Shown here: positions 19,338 to 28,603 of the stretch, one piece after another
Numbering within the stretch: the stretch's first letter is position 1
How the letters are laid out: each line of letters starts with the position of its first letter
Made by a program: the position numbers and the translations under genes
The notes under the pieces: generated by a model
Database searches by the model: none
Told to the model about the DNA's origin: nothing
The model's input: only the letters and a program-made list of their open reading frames with translations
Assembly: GCF_014700075.1 (NCBI RefSeq)
Contig: NZ_JACXBU010000014.1
Span: 29,664-93,663 of the forward strand
Length of the DNA stretch: 64,000 bases
Source: Pseudomonas sp. JM0905a
Lineage (GTDB): Bacteria; Pseudomonadota; Gammaproteobacteria; Pseudomonadales; Pseudomonadaceae
Direction of reading: 5' to 3'

Positions 19338-19583
19338 TCAGGCGAAGGTGTCGATGAGGCTGCCGATCATCTGGTCGGTGGCCTTGGCGACCATGCTGCC
19401 GGCTTCGGCCTGGACCTTGCCAGCCTCGAGGGCGAGCAGGATGGAGGTGAGGTCGGCGGGCTGCTGCGAGTCGGCGCCTGCGACCGTGCTGCTGGCAATT
19501 TCGCCGGCAGCCTTCTCGACCATGCGCTGGCCGGACTGGATGGCGCCAAGACCGGCGCTGAAGCCACTACCCTGGATTTCCAT
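19338..19583 (-). CDS. Small protein with flagellar-axial-like N-terminus (PA0505 position)
   Basis: 81 residues. The N-terminus MEIQGSGFSAGLGAIQSGQR has the small-hydrophobic heptad feel of rod and hook proteins (GL..IQ.GQ), followed by a helix rich in Ala and Glu. There is no signal peptide or membrane segment. I do not recognise a defined family. It is the last gene after bioD, 63 bases downstream, before a terminator. The start is ATG at 19583 with a weak ribosome site; a TTG at 19646 would extend it. Confidence 0.6.
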   Translation of the reverse strand: MEIQGSGFSAGLGAIQSGQRMVEKAAGEIASSTVAGADSQQPADLTSILLALEAGKVQAEAGSMVAKATDQMIGSLIDTFA

Positions 19584-19646
19584 GGCGGATACCGAAGCTC
19601 GTTTGTCGATGCCGGCAATTGAAGCAGCCGGCGTGGCACTGTGCAA

Positions 19647-20342
19647 TCAGCGCTGGACGAACGTACCTAGCGGCGTCAGGTCGAGATGGCGCGCCACCGC
19701 CGCCGGGCTTGCCTCGTCCAGGCGCGGCACGCGGCCCAGGCATGGCGCCGGCAGGCGCTCGGCCAGGGTGGCGAGGTTCTCTTCCAGGCGCGATGTCTGC
19801 GGGTCGACCACATTGGCGACCCAGCCTGCGAGGGTCAGGCCATCACGCTGGATCGCCTCGGCGGTCAGCAGCGCATGGTTGATGCAGCCCAGCCGCACGC
19901 CGACCACCAGGATCACCGGCAGGCCAAGGGCGATGGGCAGGTCCGACAGGGTGGCGGAGCCAGCCAGGGGCACGCGCCAGCCGCCCGCCCCTTCCACCAG
20001 GCTGAAATCGGCGCCCATGGCCAGGACCCGGCGTACCGGACCGGCAAGGGCGTCCACATCCAGACGGACGCCGGCCTCACGTGCGGCAAGATGCGGTGCG
20101 ATGGCCGGGGCGAAGGCCAGCGGATTGACCTCCTCATAGGCCAGCGGCAGCGTGCACTCGCCCAGCAGCGCCAGGGCATCGCTGTTGCGCAGGCCGTCGA
20201 CGGTCTCCTCGCAGCCGGACGCCACCGGCTTGGCTGCCGCGGTGGACAACCCCAACGCCCGGGCCGCGTGCAGCAGCCCAGCGGCGATGGTGGTCTTGCC
20301 GATCTCGGTGTCGGTGCCGGTAACGAAGTAGGCGGCCGCCAT
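19647..20342 (-). CDS. bioD: Dethiobiotin synthase
   Basis: 231 residues. An ATP-dependent carboxylase, it closes the ureido ring of 7,8-diaminopelargonate to dethiobiotin. The P-loop GTDTEIGKT is at residues 9-17; AAKPVASGCEE supplies the substrate lysine region and VEGAGGWRVPL the second nucleotide motif. The ATG lies 1 base after the bioC stop, so it is coupled. Fifth gene of the bioB-F-H-C-D run. bioA is not in the window. Confidence 0.95.
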   Translation of the reverse strand: MAAAYFVTGTDTEIGKTTIAAGLLHAARALGLSTAAAKPVASGCEETVDGLRNSDALALLGECTLPLAYEEVNPLAFAPAIAPHLAAREAGVRLDVDALAGPVRRVLAMGADFSLVEGAGGWRVPLAGSATLSDLPIALGLPVILVVGVRLGCINHALLTAEAIQRDGLTLAGWVANVVDPQTSRLEENLATLAERLPAPCLGRVPRLDEASPAAVARHLDLTPLGTFVQR

Positions 20343-20343
20343 T

Positions 20344-21159
20344 TCAGTCTTCCTTCTTCAGTACGCCGTAGACCACCTGGTAGGTGGCCGGCAGGCCCTG
20401 TGGCTGGCGGAAGCGCTCGTAGGCCTCCACCAGCGCCAGGATGCGCGCCCGCCCGGTCAGCCCGCCGGGGCGGCCGGGGTTGAGGTTGTGGGCGCCAAGG
20501 GCCTTGAGTTCGTGGGTCAGGGTGCGCAGGTCGGCGTAGTGCAGCACCTGGGGTTCGCTGCTGAGGTCGAGCGGCAGCAGGCCGCTGGCAGCGCACAGGT
20601 CCTGATAGTCCTCCAGGCGGCGGAAGCGGTTGACGTGGACGAAGCCATCCACCGCCTGCCAACTGTCGCGCAGCTCCTGCAGGGTGCCGACGCAGAGGCT
20701 GCTGAAAGCGAACACGCCGCCCGGTTGCAGGACGCGGCGGGCCTCGGCGAGCACGGCGGCGAAGTCGGCGCACCACTGCACGGCGAGGCTGGAGAAGATC
20801 AACTGCTGGGTGCCGCTGGCCACGGGCAGATGTTCGGCATCTCCGGCGATGAAGCGCCGCGCACCGCCCAGCGGTCGCGCATGGCGCAGCATGCCTTCGG
20901 CGATGTCCACGGCAAGGCCGTCGCCCACGGGGAAGCGCTCGGCCAGGGCCCGGGAGAAGTAACCGGTGCCGCAACCCAGGTCGAGCCACTGCTGCGGCTC
21001 GAAGCCTTGCGGCAGCCGGCTCAGCAGTTCGTGGCCGACCGCCCGCTGCAGGGCGGCGACGCTGTCGTAGCTGTCCGCTGCACGGGAAAAGGACGCCGCC
21101 ACCTGACGCTTGTCCGGCAGATGGCCCTCGACCTCGGCAGCGATCCTTGGATCAGACAT
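20344..21159 (-). CDS. bioC: Malonyl-ACP O-methyltransferase
   Basis: 271 residues, SAM-dependent class I methyltransferase. It methylates malonyl-ACP so that fatty acid synthase can build the pimeloyl chain. Motif I is [14 protein letters not shown]; the N-terminus [24 protein letters not shown] is the BioC signature. The start is the ATG at 21159, which overlaps the bioH stop; GAGG lies before it. BioH removes the methyl ester later, and the two genes are adjacent. Confidence 0.94.
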   Translation of the reverse strand: MSDPRIAAEVEGHLPDKRQVAASFSRAADSYDSVAALQRAVGHELLSRLPQGFEPQQWLDLGCGTGYFSRALAERFPVGDGLAVDIAEGMLRHARPLGGARRFIAGDAEHLPVASGTQQLIFSSLAVQWCADFAAVLAEARRVLQPGGVFAFSSLCVGTLQELRDSWQAVDGFVHVNRFRRLEDYQDLCAASGLLPLDLSSEPQVLHYADLRTLTHELKALGAHNLNPGRPGGLTGRARILALVEAYERFRQPQGLPATYQVVYGVLKKED

Positions 21160-21877
21160 CGTCACCCTCGCGCATGAAACCGAGGATGGTTGCCGCTACC
21201 TCCTCCGGCCGTTCCAGTGGCAGGCCGTGGCTGGCGTCGGCGAAAACCTGTACTTCCACATCCGGCAACCATTCCAGCAGCGCATCGGCGGCGGTGGCCG
21301 GCACCAGCGCATCGCGACCGGCGAACAGGTGCAGCTGCGGACCGCCGAAGCCCTGGATCGCCGCGCGGATGTCCAGCACATCGAGCAGGCGCAGGCCGGC
21401 ATCGAGCACCTTGGGCTCGGTGGGCACCTGGGTGACCTGGAGTTGCCGCGCAAGCGTACGGGCATCCCGCGCCCCCTGGGCCACCAGCATGGTGAAGCGC
21501 TTCAGGGTCTGTGCGGGGTCCAGGCGGCACGCCTCGTAGAAGGCCGCGAAGATTTCCTGGGACATGGCGCAGGGCCAGTCGTCTCGGTCACGAAAACTCA
21601 TGTTGCTGCACAACCCGATCAGTCCACGGCAGGCGTCGCCACGGCGTGCTGCCAGTTGCGCAGCAAGCATGCCGCCGAGGGACCAGCCGGCCAGCCAGCT
21701 GTCCTGGGGCAGGCGCGCGTCCAGTTCGTCCAGCCAGGCGCCGGCCTGGTCCATGGCGGGCAAGGGCTCGATCTCCACCGCCAGGTGCGGCGCACGATCA
21801 AGCAGGGCTTCACGCAGGGGTTCGAGGGCGGCCGGGCCAATGGCCCAGCCCGGCAGCAGAATCAGGCGCTCACGCAT
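21152..21877 (-). CDS. bioH: Pimeloyl-ACP methyl ester carboxylesterase
   Basis: 241 residues, alpha/beta-hydrolase. It cleaves the methyl ester that BioC added, releasing pimeloyl-ACP for BioF. The triad is S66 (AGWSLGGM), D189 (FAGRDALVP) and H217 (DASHGLPLE). The N-terminal [10 protein letters not shown] holds the oxyanion region. The ATG at 21877 overlaps bioF by 8 bases. Being inside the bio operon, unlike the separate bioH of E. coli, supports the assignment. Confidence 0.92.
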   Translation of the reverse strand: MRERLILLPGWAIGPAALEPLREALLDRAPHLAVEIEPLPAMDQAGAWLDELDARLPQDSWLAGWSLGGMLAAQLAARRGDACRGLIGLCSNMSFRDRDDWPCAMSQEIFAAFYEACRLDPAQTLKRFTMLVAQGARDARTLARQLQVTQVPTEPKVLDAGLRLLDVLDIRAAIQGFGGPQLHLFAGRDALVPATAADALLEWLPDVEVQVFADASHGLPLERPEEVAATILGFMREGDDV

Positions 21878-23051
21878 CGGGGGCTTCCTCCTTCGCCAGG
21901 GTTGCCCAGCACTCGGCCAGGGCACTCAGCAAGGATTCAAGCTGCTCTTCGCTGTGAGCGGCGGAGAAAGTGACGCGCAGCCGCGCACTGCCGGCCGGTA
22001 CGGTGGGCGGGCGGATAGCACCGACCAGGATGCCGCGATCTCGCAAGAGGGCAGAAAGCTTCAGGGCGCGGGCGCTGTCGCCGATCAGGATCGGCTGGAT
22101 CGGCGTCGGGCTGTCCATCAGCTCCAGGCCGATTTCGGCGGCGCCCTCGCGGAAGCGCTGGATCAGCTTGTTCAGGTGCTCGCGGCGCCAGCTTTCGCGC
22201 TGCAGCAGCTCCAGGCTCTTCAAGGTGGCGCAGGCCACGGCCGGGGGCTGGCTGGTGGTGTAGATGTAGGGGCGGGCGAACTGGATCAGCGTCTCGATCA
22301 GCTCTTCGCTGCCGGCGACGAAAGCGCCGGCGGTGCCAAAAGCCTTGCCCAGGGTGCCCACCAGCACGGGCACATCGTCCAGGCCCAGGCCGAAGTGTTC
22401 GACGATGCCGCCGCCAGTGGCACCCAGCGGACCGAAGCCGTGGGCGTCATCCACCATCACCCAGGCGCCACGGGCTTTCGCGGCGGCGCAGACGGCGGGC
22501 AGTTCGGCGAGGTCGCCGTCCATGCTGAACACGCCGTCAGTGACCACCAGGGTGTTGCCTTCGGCCTTTTCCAGGCGACTGGCGAGGCTGTCGACATCGT
22601 TATGCAGGTAGCGCGAGAAACGCGCGCCGGAGAGCAGACCGGCGTCCAGCAGGGACGCATGGTTCAGGCGGTCTTCCAGCACGGTATCGCCCTTGCCCAG
22701 CAACGCAGTGACGGCGCCCAGGTTGGCCATATAGCCGGTGGAAAACAGCAGCGCGCGGGGCCGGCCGGTGAAGTCGGCCAGGGCCAGTTCCAGATCGTGG
22801 TGCGGGCCGCTGTGGCCGATCACCAGGTGCGAAGCGCCACCACCGGCGCCCCAGCGTTCCACGCCACGCTGCAAGGCGGCCTTCACCTCGGGGTGGTCGG
22901 CCAGGCCCAGGTAGTCGTTGGAACAGAAGGCCAGCATGGGTCGGCCGTCCACCACCACCTCGGGGCCCTGGGGGCTTTCCAGCAACGGGCGCTGGCGATA
23001 GAGGTTTTCCGCATGGCGGGCGGCGAGGCGCGAGGCGAGATCGAAAGACAT
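21870..23051 (-). CDS. bioF: 8-amino-7-oxononanoate synthase
   Basis: 393 residues, PLP enzyme of the alpha-oxoamine synthase family. It condenses pimeloyl-ACP with L-alanine to give 8-amino-7-oxononanoate. Motifs: [37 protein letters not shown] and the PLP lysine in [14 protein letters not shown]. The ATG at 23051 has no strong ribosome site. The 97-base gap from bioB contains a REP-like inverted repeat that could modulate read-through or stabilise the bioB message. Confidence 0.94.
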   Translation of the reverse strand: MSFDLASRLAARHAENLYRQRPLLESPQGPEVVVDGRPMLAFCSNDYLGLADHPEVKAALQRGVERWGAGGGASHLVIGHSGPHHDLELALADFTGRPRALLFSTGYMANLGAVTALLGKGDTVLEDRLNHASLLDAGLLSGARFSRYLHNDVDSLASRLEKAEGNTLVVTDGVFSMDGDLAELPAVCAAAKARGAWVMVDDAHGFGPLGATGGGIVEHFGLGLDDVPVLVGTLGKAFGTAGAFVAGSEELIETLIQFARPYIYTTSQPPAVACATLKSLELLQRESWRREHLNKLIQRFREGAAEIGLELMDSPTPIQPILIGDSARALKLSALLRDRGILVGAIRPPTVPAGSARLRVTFSAAHSEEQLESLLSALAECWATLAKEEAPDA

Positions 23052-23066
23052 GGGCGGTTCGGTTTT

Positions 23067-23132
23067 CGTAGGGGCCAGCGTGCTGGCGAACCTGTAGGAG
23101 CCGCCCTTCGCGAGCAAGCTCGCTCCTACAGG
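23067..23132. repeat. REP element between bioB and bioF
   Basis: CGTAGGGGCCAGCGTGCTGGCG followed by an inverted pair GTAGGAGC / GCTCCTAC with inner palindrome CGCGAGCAAGCTCGC, a classic Pseudomonas REP core. It sits inside an operon rather than at its end. Confidence 0.65.
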
Positions 23133-23148
23133 ATTCGATAACGCGGTA

Positions 23149-24207
23149 TCAGGCGGAAGCGGCGTCGTAGAACAGCTGCGAGTCGCGCTGCTCGACCAGG
23201 GCCTGCTCGATGGCGGCCTGGTGCACTTCGTCGGCGTGCTCTTCGCGCTCTTCCGGCTTGATGCCGAGACGAGCGAACAGTTGCATGTCCTTCTCGGCCT
23301 GCGGGTTCTTGGTGGTCAGCAGCTTCTCGCCGTAGAAGATCGAGTTGGCGCCGGCCATGAAGGCCAGGGCCTGCATCTGCTCGTTCATCTGCTCGCGGCC
23401 GGCGGACAGGCGCACGTGGGATTTCGGCATCATGATCCGGGCGACGGCCAGGGTGCGGATGAAGTCGAACGGATCGACGTCCTTCTCTTCGGCCAGCGGG
23501 GTGCCCTTGACCTTCACCAGCATGTTGATCGGCACCGATTCCGGGGGCTCGGGCAGGTTGGCCAGCTGGATCAGCAGGCCGGCGCGGTCTTCTACCGACT
23601 CGCCCATGCCGAGGATGCCGCCGGAGCAGATCTTCATCCCCGCCTCGCGCACGTACGCCAGGGTCTGCAGACGCTCGCTGTAGGTGCGGGTGGTGATGAT
23701 GTTGCCGTAGAACTCCGGCGAGGTATCCAGGTTGTGGTTGTAGTAGTCCAGGCCTGCGTCGGCGAGGGCCTTGGTCTGCTCCTGGTCCAGGCGCCCCAGG
23801 GTCATGCAGGTTTCCAGGCCGAGTTTCTTCACGCCCTTCACCATTTCCAGCACGTAGGGCATGTCCTTGGCGGACGGGTGCTTCCAGGCGGCGCCCATGC
23901 AGAAGCGGGTGGAACCGATGGCCTTGGCTTCGGCAGCGGCTTCGAGCACCTTCTGCACTTCCATCAGCTTTTCCTTATCCAGGCCGGTGTTGTAGTGGCC
24001 GGACTGAGGGCAATACTTGCAGTCTTCCGGGCAGGCGCCGGTCTTGATCGACAGCAGGGTGGAAACCTGTACCCGGTTCGGGTCGAAGTTCGCGCGGTGG
24101 ACGGTCTGGGCGTGGAACAGCAGGTCATTGAACGGCTGTTCGAACAGCGCCTTCACCTCGGCGAGGGACCAGTCGTGACGGGTAGCGATGGATGCGGTTG
24201 CACTCAT
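23149..24207 (-). CDS. bioB: Biotin synthase
   Basis: 352 residues, radical SAM enzyme that inserts sulfur into dethiobiotin. The 4Fe-4S cysteines are C59, C63 and C66 ([14 protein letters not shown]). Other motifs: [25 protein letters not shown] and the 2Fe-2S Arg region [10 protein letters not shown]. The ATG at 24207 follows AAGGA. First gene of the biotin operon with a near-consensus promoter and BirA operator upstream. Confidence 0.96.
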   Translation of the reverse strand: MSATASIATRHDWSLAEVKALFEQPFNDLLFHAQTVHRANFDPNRVQVSTLLSIKTGACPEDCKYCPQSGHYNTGLDKEKLMEVQKVLEAAAEAKAIGSTRFCMGAAWKHPSAKDMPYVLEMVKGVKKLGLETCMTLGRLDQEQTKALADAGLDYYNHNLDTSPEFYGNIITTRTYSERLQTLAYVREAGMKICSGGILGMGESVEDRAGLLIQLANLPEPPESVPINMLVKVKGTPLAEEKDVDPFDFIRTLAVARIMMPKSHVRLSAGREQMNEQMQALAFMAGANSIFYGEKLLTTKNPQAEKDMQLFARLGIKPEEREEHADEVHQAAIEQALVEQRDSQLFYDAASA

Positions 24208-24284
24208 GGAGGTTTCCTTCGACGCTGTAGGGCGCCTTTGTCGGGGATACCCGGAACAAAATTCCGGGAATTCAGGCTTAGGGC

Positions 24285-24336
24285 ATCATAAGTTGAGCTG
24301 TGACGCTGTCAACCAGGATTACGACACAGGTCGACA
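24285..24336 (-). promoter_or_regulatory. bioB promoter with overlapping BirA operator
   Basis: On the minus strand the -35 is TTGACA (24307-24312) and the -10 is TATGAT (24285-24290), spacing 16. The -35 lies inside an inverted repeat TGTCAACC-N14-GGTCGACA (24307-24336), 7 of 8 positions symmetrical, the size and spacing known for BirA operators. Biotinyl-AMP-loaded BirA should therefore block transcription when biotin is plentiful. Confidence 0.8.
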
Positions 24337-24431
24337 TCTGATCATTTTTTAATCACTCAAACCACTGAACCAGATTTCCCGGCGCGGCTCCAATCCAGGG
24401 CAGCCCGCCGCTGAAGGAGCAATACATCGCA

Positions 24432-24725
24432 ATGCGTACCGAAGGATTTTTCGAGTGGCTCGGCCGGATGATCGGCACCGTCATCCGCTTTTTCGTCGAC
24501 CTGCTCTCTGGGGTGCTGGGCGGCATAGGGCAGGCCATCGACGACTTTTTCAACGGCCTGGCGCGGGCCATCGGCATGGACGTGTCCTTCTTCAGCCTGT
24601 TCCTGCTGGTCATCGGCCTGCTTCTGCTCTACAGCGGCATCCGCGCCTTCATTCGCAAGTCCATCATCGGCGGCCTGGTGCTCACCTTCCTCGGTCTGGT
24701 GGTGATGAGCTGGCTGATCGTCTGA
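24432..24725 (+). CDS. Small membrane protein of unknown function
   Basis: 97 residues. An amphipathic N-terminal half (FFEWLGRMIGTVIRFFVDLL, GIGQAIDDFF) is followed by two close transmembrane segments (SLFLLVIGLLLLYSG, IIGGLVLTFLGLVVMSWLIV). There are no catalytic motifs. GAAGGAG lies 12 bases before the ATG. It diverges from bioB and precedes comF by 24 bases, so it may share that transcript. Confidence 0.65.
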   Translation: MRTEGFFEWLGRMIGTVIRFFVDLLSGVLGGIGQAIDDFFNGLARAIGMDVSFFSLFLLVIGLLLLYSGIRAFIRKSIIGGLVLTFLGLVVMSWLIV

Positions 24726-24749
24726 ATCCCATGTCCCACGGAGGGGACC

Positions 24750-25478
24750 ATGTTCGCTCTGCTCGCCCGGCTGCGGCCGGACTGGCTTCGTCACACGCCC
24801 ACCTGCCTGCTCTGCCGCGCACCGGGAGGCAGCCTGCCCATCTGCAGTGGTTGTGAGGCCGAACTCCCCTGGCTCGCCGGGCATTGCTCGGTGTGCGCTC
24901 TACCCTTGCCCACCCAAGGACTGCCGTGCGGCGAATGCGTGAAACGACCGCCTCCCTTCAGCCGGGTGGAGGCTGTCTGGCGCTACGGCTTTCCGATAGA
25001 CAGCCTGATCACCCGTTTCAAGCACCAGGGCAACTGGCCCCAAGGCCGTCTTCTCGGGGAACTGCTCACGCGCCATCTGGAGCATGCCTTCAACGACGGT
25101 TTGCCGCGCCCCGCCGCACTTCTGCCGGTTCCGCTGGCTCCACCCCGCCTGCGCAAGCGGGGCTTCAACCAGGCACAAATGCTGGGGCGCTGGCTGGGCA
25201 AAGAGCTGGACATCCCGCTGCGGGATGACTGGTTGCAGCGGATCGAGGACGGGCCGCCGCAACAGGGCCTGGATGCCGCTGCACGGCGCCGTAACCTGCG
25301 CCACGCCTTCGCCCTGGCGCCGCGAGCAGATGTGAAGGGTCTGCATGTCGCGCTGGTGGACGATGTGCTGACAACAGGCACCACCGCGCATTTCCTCGCC
25401 CGCTTGCTCAAGCGGGCTGGCGCCACGCGGGTGGACGTCTACTGCCTGGCGCGCACGCCTCGCCCTGGCGACCGCTGA
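24750..25478 (+). CDS. comF: ComF family amidophosphoribosyltransferase-like protein
   Basis: 242 residues. An N-terminal zinc-finger-like part with paired cysteines (CLLCRAPGG, CSGC, CSVCALPLP, CGECV) is followed by a PRTase domain with the PRPP loop VALVDDVLTTGTTAHFLA and the family motif RKRGFNQAQML. ComF proteins support DNA uptake and recombination; the exact reaction is unresolved. From memory it sits at the PA0489 position, beside the bio genes as in other Pseudomonas. Confidence 0.88.
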   Translation: MFALLARLRPDWLRHTPTCLLCRAPGGSLPICSGCEAELPWLAGHCSVCALPLPTQGLPCGECVKRPPPFSRVEAVWRYGFPIDSLITRFKHQGNWPQGRLLGELLTRHLEHAFNDGLPRPAALLPVPLAPPRLRKRGFNQAQMLGRWLGKELDIPLRDDWLQRIEDGPPQQGLDAAARRRNLRHAFALAPRADVKGLHVALVDDVLTTGTTAHFLARLLKRAGATRVDVYCLARTPRPGDR

Positions 25479-25543
25479 AGGCTTGACGCGATGGGCCCGC
25501 GGGCGCAGCCTGCGCGCCAGAACCCCTGACGACCCGCCTGCCC

Positions 25544-26308
25544 ATGAGCCTGACCAGCGCCCTCACCCAGCAACTCACCCGCCGCCCGCAGCGTCTGGCG
25601 CTGCTGGAGCAGATTGCCGTGCAAGGTTCGATCACCCGCGCCGCCAAGGCCGCTGGGCTGAGCTACAAGGCCGCGTGGGACGCCATCGACGAGCTGAACA
25701 ACCTTGCCGAACGGCCTCTGGTGGAACGCTCGGTGGGGGGCAAGGGTGGTGGCGGTGCACGACTGTCCGCCGAGGGCGAGCGCCTGCTCGCGCTCTACAA
25801 GCGCCTGGAAAGCCTGCAAGCGCGCCTGCTGGAAAGCGCAGAAAGCGAACAGGACCTTGAGCTGCTGGGCCGCCTCATGCTGCGCACCAGTGCTCGCAAT
25901 CAGCTGAGCGGCCGAGTGCTCGACATCCAGCCCAAGGGCCGCAATGACCTGGTGAAGGTCGAACTGGCCGGAGGCGCCTGCCTGCTGGCGCAGATCACCC
26001 GCGATAGCACCGAAAAGCTGGAACTGGCCCCGGGCCGCGGCGTGGTGGCACTGATCAAGGCCGGCTGGCTGCGCCTGCAGCCGCTTTCCGAACCGGTCGA
26101 CGAATTACTGAACCAGTTGCAGGGCCGGATCGAGGAAATCCTCGACGCCACCGACGGCCCGAGCGAAGTCCGCATCGCCCTGGCCAGCGGCCAGACCCTC
26201 TGTGCCCTGGTCGAACCCGAGCGCGCGGCACAGCTCGGCCTCAAGCCCGGCGATGAGGTCCGCGCTCAGTTCGCACCCGGCCAGGTACTGCTCGGCACCG
26301 CGCTCTAG
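25544..26308 (+). CDS. modE: Molybdate-responsive regulator ModE
   Basis: 254 residues. An N-terminal LysR-like HTH (RLALLEQIAVQGSITRAAKAAG, SYKAAWDAIDELNN) with the typical SVGGKGGGGARLS wing is followed by two TOBE domains (RNQLSGRVLDIQPKGRNDL from ~125; DGPSEVRIALASGQTLCALV from ~195) that bind molybdate. When loaded, ModE represses the mod transport genes, which are not in this window. The MOSC gene at 8987 is the only other molybdenum-linked gene here. Confidence 0.88.
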   Translation: MSLTSALTQQLTRRPQRLALLEQIAVQGSITRAAKAAGLSYKAAWDAIDELNNLAERPLVERSVGGKGGGGARLSAEGERLLALYKRLESLQARLLESAESEQDLELLGRLMLRTSARNQLSGRVLDIQPKGRNDLVKVELAGGACLLAQITRDSTEKLELAPGRGVVALIKAGWLRLQPLSEPVDELLNQLQGRIEEILDATDGPSEVRIALASGQTLCALVEPERAAQLGLKPGDEVRAQFAPGQVLLGTAL

Positions 26309-26376
26309 GCCGTTATTCCGACGCGCAGCAAATCGCTCCCAGGGATAGACTGGGCGCCTGACTGCCGGAGCCTCCC

Positions 26377-27351
26377 ATGTCCCACCCCTTCGATGACCTC
26401 ACCCCCGACCTGGTACTGGATGCCGTTGAAAGCCTCGGTTTCCTCAGCGACGCACGCATCCTCGCGCTGAACAGCTACGAGAACCGCGTGTACCAGGTAG
26501 GCATCGAAGACGCCGAGCCGCTGATTGCCAAGTTCTATCGTCCGCAGCGCTGGAGTGACGCCGCGATCCGCGAGGAGCACCGCTTCAGCGCCGAACTGGC
26601 GGAATGCGAAGTGCCCGTCGTGGCGCCGCTGCTGCGTGACGGCGAAAGCCTGTTCGAACACGCCGGATTCCGTTTCGCCCTCTTCCCCCGCCGTGGTGGC
26701 CGCGCCCCCGAGCCGGGCAACCTGGATCAGCTTTTCCGCCTCGGCCAACTCCTCGGCCGCCTCCATGCGGTGGGCGCGACCCGCCCCTTCGAGCACCGGG
26801 AAACCCTGGCGGTGGACAACTTCGGTCACCAGTCCCTGGCCACCCTGCTGGAAGGCGGCTTCATTCCCCGCAGCCTGCTGCCGGCCTATGAGTCGGTCGC
26901 CCGCGACCTGCTCAAGCGCCTGGATGCCGTGTTCGCGCAAGTGCGTTACCAGCCGATCCGCCTGCACGGCGACTGCCACCCCGGCAACCTGCTGTGCCGC
27001 GACGAGACCTTCCATGTGGTGGACCTGGACGACTGCCGCATGGGCCCGGCGGTTCAGGATCTGTGGATGATGCTCGCCGGCGAGCGCCATGAGCGCCTTG
27101 GCCAACTGGCCGAGCTGGTGGACGGCTACCAGGAGTTCCACGACTTCGACCCGCGCGAGCTACCGCTGATCGAAGGCCTGCGCACCCTGCGCCTCATGCA
27201 CCACAGCGCCTGGATCGCCCGCCGCTGGGACGACCCGGCCTTCCCCATGCATTTCTCCTGGTTCGGCAGTGAGCGCTACTGGGGCGATCAGATCCTCACC
27301 CTGCGCGAACAACTGGCGGCGCTGGACGAAGAGCCGTTGAAGCTGTTCTGA
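26377..27351 (+). CDS. srkA: Stress response kinase A (YihE/SrkA)
   Basis: 324 residues, kinase-fold Ser/Thr protein kinase. Features: LNSYENRVYQVGIED (glycine loop), the catalytic loop LHGDCHPGNLL, metal site FHVVDLDDCRMGP and the C-terminal MHFSWFGSERYW. In enterobacteria it counters stress-induced death linked to MazEF and envelope damage. The length matches the family. A REP pair follows. Confidence 0.9.
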   Translation: MSHPFDDLTPDLVLDAVESLGFLSDARILALNSYENRVYQVGIEDAEPLIAKFYRPQRWSDAAIREEHRFSAELAECEVPVVAPLLRDGESLFEHAGFRFALFPRRGGRAPEPGNLDQLFRLGQLLGRLHAVGATRPFEHRETLAVDNFGHQSLATLLEGGFIPRSLLPAYESVARDLLKRLDAVFAQVRYQPIRLHGDCHPGNLLCRDETFHVVDLDDCRMGPAVQDLWMMLAGERHERLGQLAELVDGYQEFHDFDPRELPLIEGLRTLRLMHHSAWIARRWDDPAFPMHFSWFGSERYWGDQILTLREQLAALDEEPLKLF

Positions 27352-27367
27352 GTCCCTCTTCACCACC

Positions 27368-27466
27368 TGTAGGGGCGAATTCATTCGCCAAGGGCAGCGC
27401 AGCTGCCCCATGGGGCCTTTCAGGGCGGACCTTCGGCCCGCCTGGCGATTGAAATCGCCCCTACAA
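27368..27466. repeat. REP pair (inverted) after srkA
   Basis: Outer arms GTAGGGGCGAATTCATTCGC and GCGATTGAAATCGCCCCTAC; inner palindromes GGGCAGCGCAGCTGCCC and GGCGGACCTTCGGCCCGCC. Same architecture as the copies at 6.7, 38.5, 41.2 and 62.6 kb. Confidence 0.7.
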
Positions 27467-27611
27467 CAGGCGCCATCTGCTCCGCCGTAAAGAACCCCTT
27501 ACGCTTTCTGCTTGTCCATCCCCACGGAAAAAACCTGAGCACACAGACAAGCCCCAACGGCGCCAACTAGAATGTCGCACCACTCGTTAGCTGCCTAAGC
27601 AAGGAACCTTC

Positions 27612-28499
27612 ATGGCCACCGCCGACCCGCGCCGCGGGTACATCCTGGGGCTCTCCGCCTACATCATCTGGGGACTCTTTCCGCTCTACTTCAAAGCCAT
27701 CCAGAGCGTTCCGGCGCTGGAAATCATCGTTCACCGGGCCATCTGGTCCGCCCTGTTCGGCGCCGCCCTGCTGCTGGTCTGGAAGCATCCCGGCTGGTTC
27801 CGCGAACTGCGGGAGAACCCCAAGCGCTTCAGCGTGCTGGCCGCCAGCGGCATGCTCATCGCCGCCAACTGGCTGGTGTATGTCTGGGCGGTGAACAACG
27901 GGCGGATGCTGGAAGCCAGCCTGGGCTACTACATCAACCCGCTGGTGAATGTGCTGCTGGGGATGCTGATTCTCGGCGAGCGCCTGCGTCGGTTGCAGTG
28001 GCTGGCGGTGCTGTTGGCCGCGGTGGGCGTGGCCCAGCAGATCTGGCAGGTGGGCGCGCTGCCCTGGGTCTCCCTCACCCTGGCGCTGACCTTCGGGTTC
28101 TACGGGCTGATCCGCAAGCAGGCACCGGTGGCAGCCCTGCCCGGCCTCGTGGTGGAAACCTGGTTGCTCCTGCCGCTGGCCGTTGGCTGGCTGCTGCTGA
28201 ACCCGACTGCCGCCTCGGCGCAGGCCAGTTTCTGGAGCAGCCCAGAAGCCCTCTGGCTCATGGCCGCCGGCCCGATCACGCTGGTGCCGCTGGTGTGCTT
28301 CAACGCTGCCGCGCGCAACCTCCCTTACACCACCCTCGGCTTCCTCCAGTACTTGGCGCCGACCCTGGTGATGCTGCAGGCGATCTTTCTCTTCGACGAG
28401 CATTTCGACCCGAGCAAGCTGCTGGCCTTCTCCTTCATCTGGGCGGGCCTGGCCATCTACAGCGTCGACGCCTGGCTCACCCTGCGGCGCAATTCCTGA
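27612..28499 (+). CDS. rarD: RarD, EamA/DMT-family transporter
   Basis: 295 residues with about ten hydrophobic segments, a 5+5 EamA repeat (GYILGLSAYIIWGLFPLYFK, then ...FGFYGLIRK). The N-terminal ADPRRGYILGLSAYIIWG and central LEASLGYYINPLVNVLLG are RarD hallmarks. Substrate unknown; the name comes from chloramphenicol-resistance phenotypes. AAGGAAC lies 6 bases before the ATG. Confidence 0.88.
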   Translation: MATADPRRGYILGLSAYIIWGLFPLYFKAIQSVPALEIIVHRAIWSALFGAALLLVWKHPGWFRELRENPKRFSVLAASGMLIAANWLVYVWAVNNGRMLEASLGYYINPLVNVLLGMLILGERLRRLQWLAVLLAAVGVAQQIWQVGALPWVSLTLALTFGFYGLIRKQAPVAALPGLVVETWLLLPLAVGWLLLNPTAASAQASFWSSPEALWLMAAGPITLVPLVCFNAAARNLPYTTLGFLQYLAPTLVMLQAIFLFDEHFDPSKLLAFSFIWAGLAIYSVDAWLTLRRNS

Positions 28500-28507
28500 C
28501 CTGCTCC

Positions 28508-28589
28508 CGCAGGTTGGTGCGAGCGGCGTTCCGTCAGAGCGCAGCGAAGCCCAACGGCGGCCCTAGTAGCGGCCACGTTGGGCTTCACA
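28508..28589. repeat. Intergenic inverted repeat after rarD
   Basis: GCAGGTTGGTGCGAGCGG, AGCGAAGCCCAACGGCGGCC and its partial complement GGCCACGTTGGGCTTC. A member of the GTAGGTTGG family, between converging genes and possibly acting as a terminator. Confidence 0.45.
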
Positions 28590-28603
28590 ACACTCCGAAA
28601 GAC

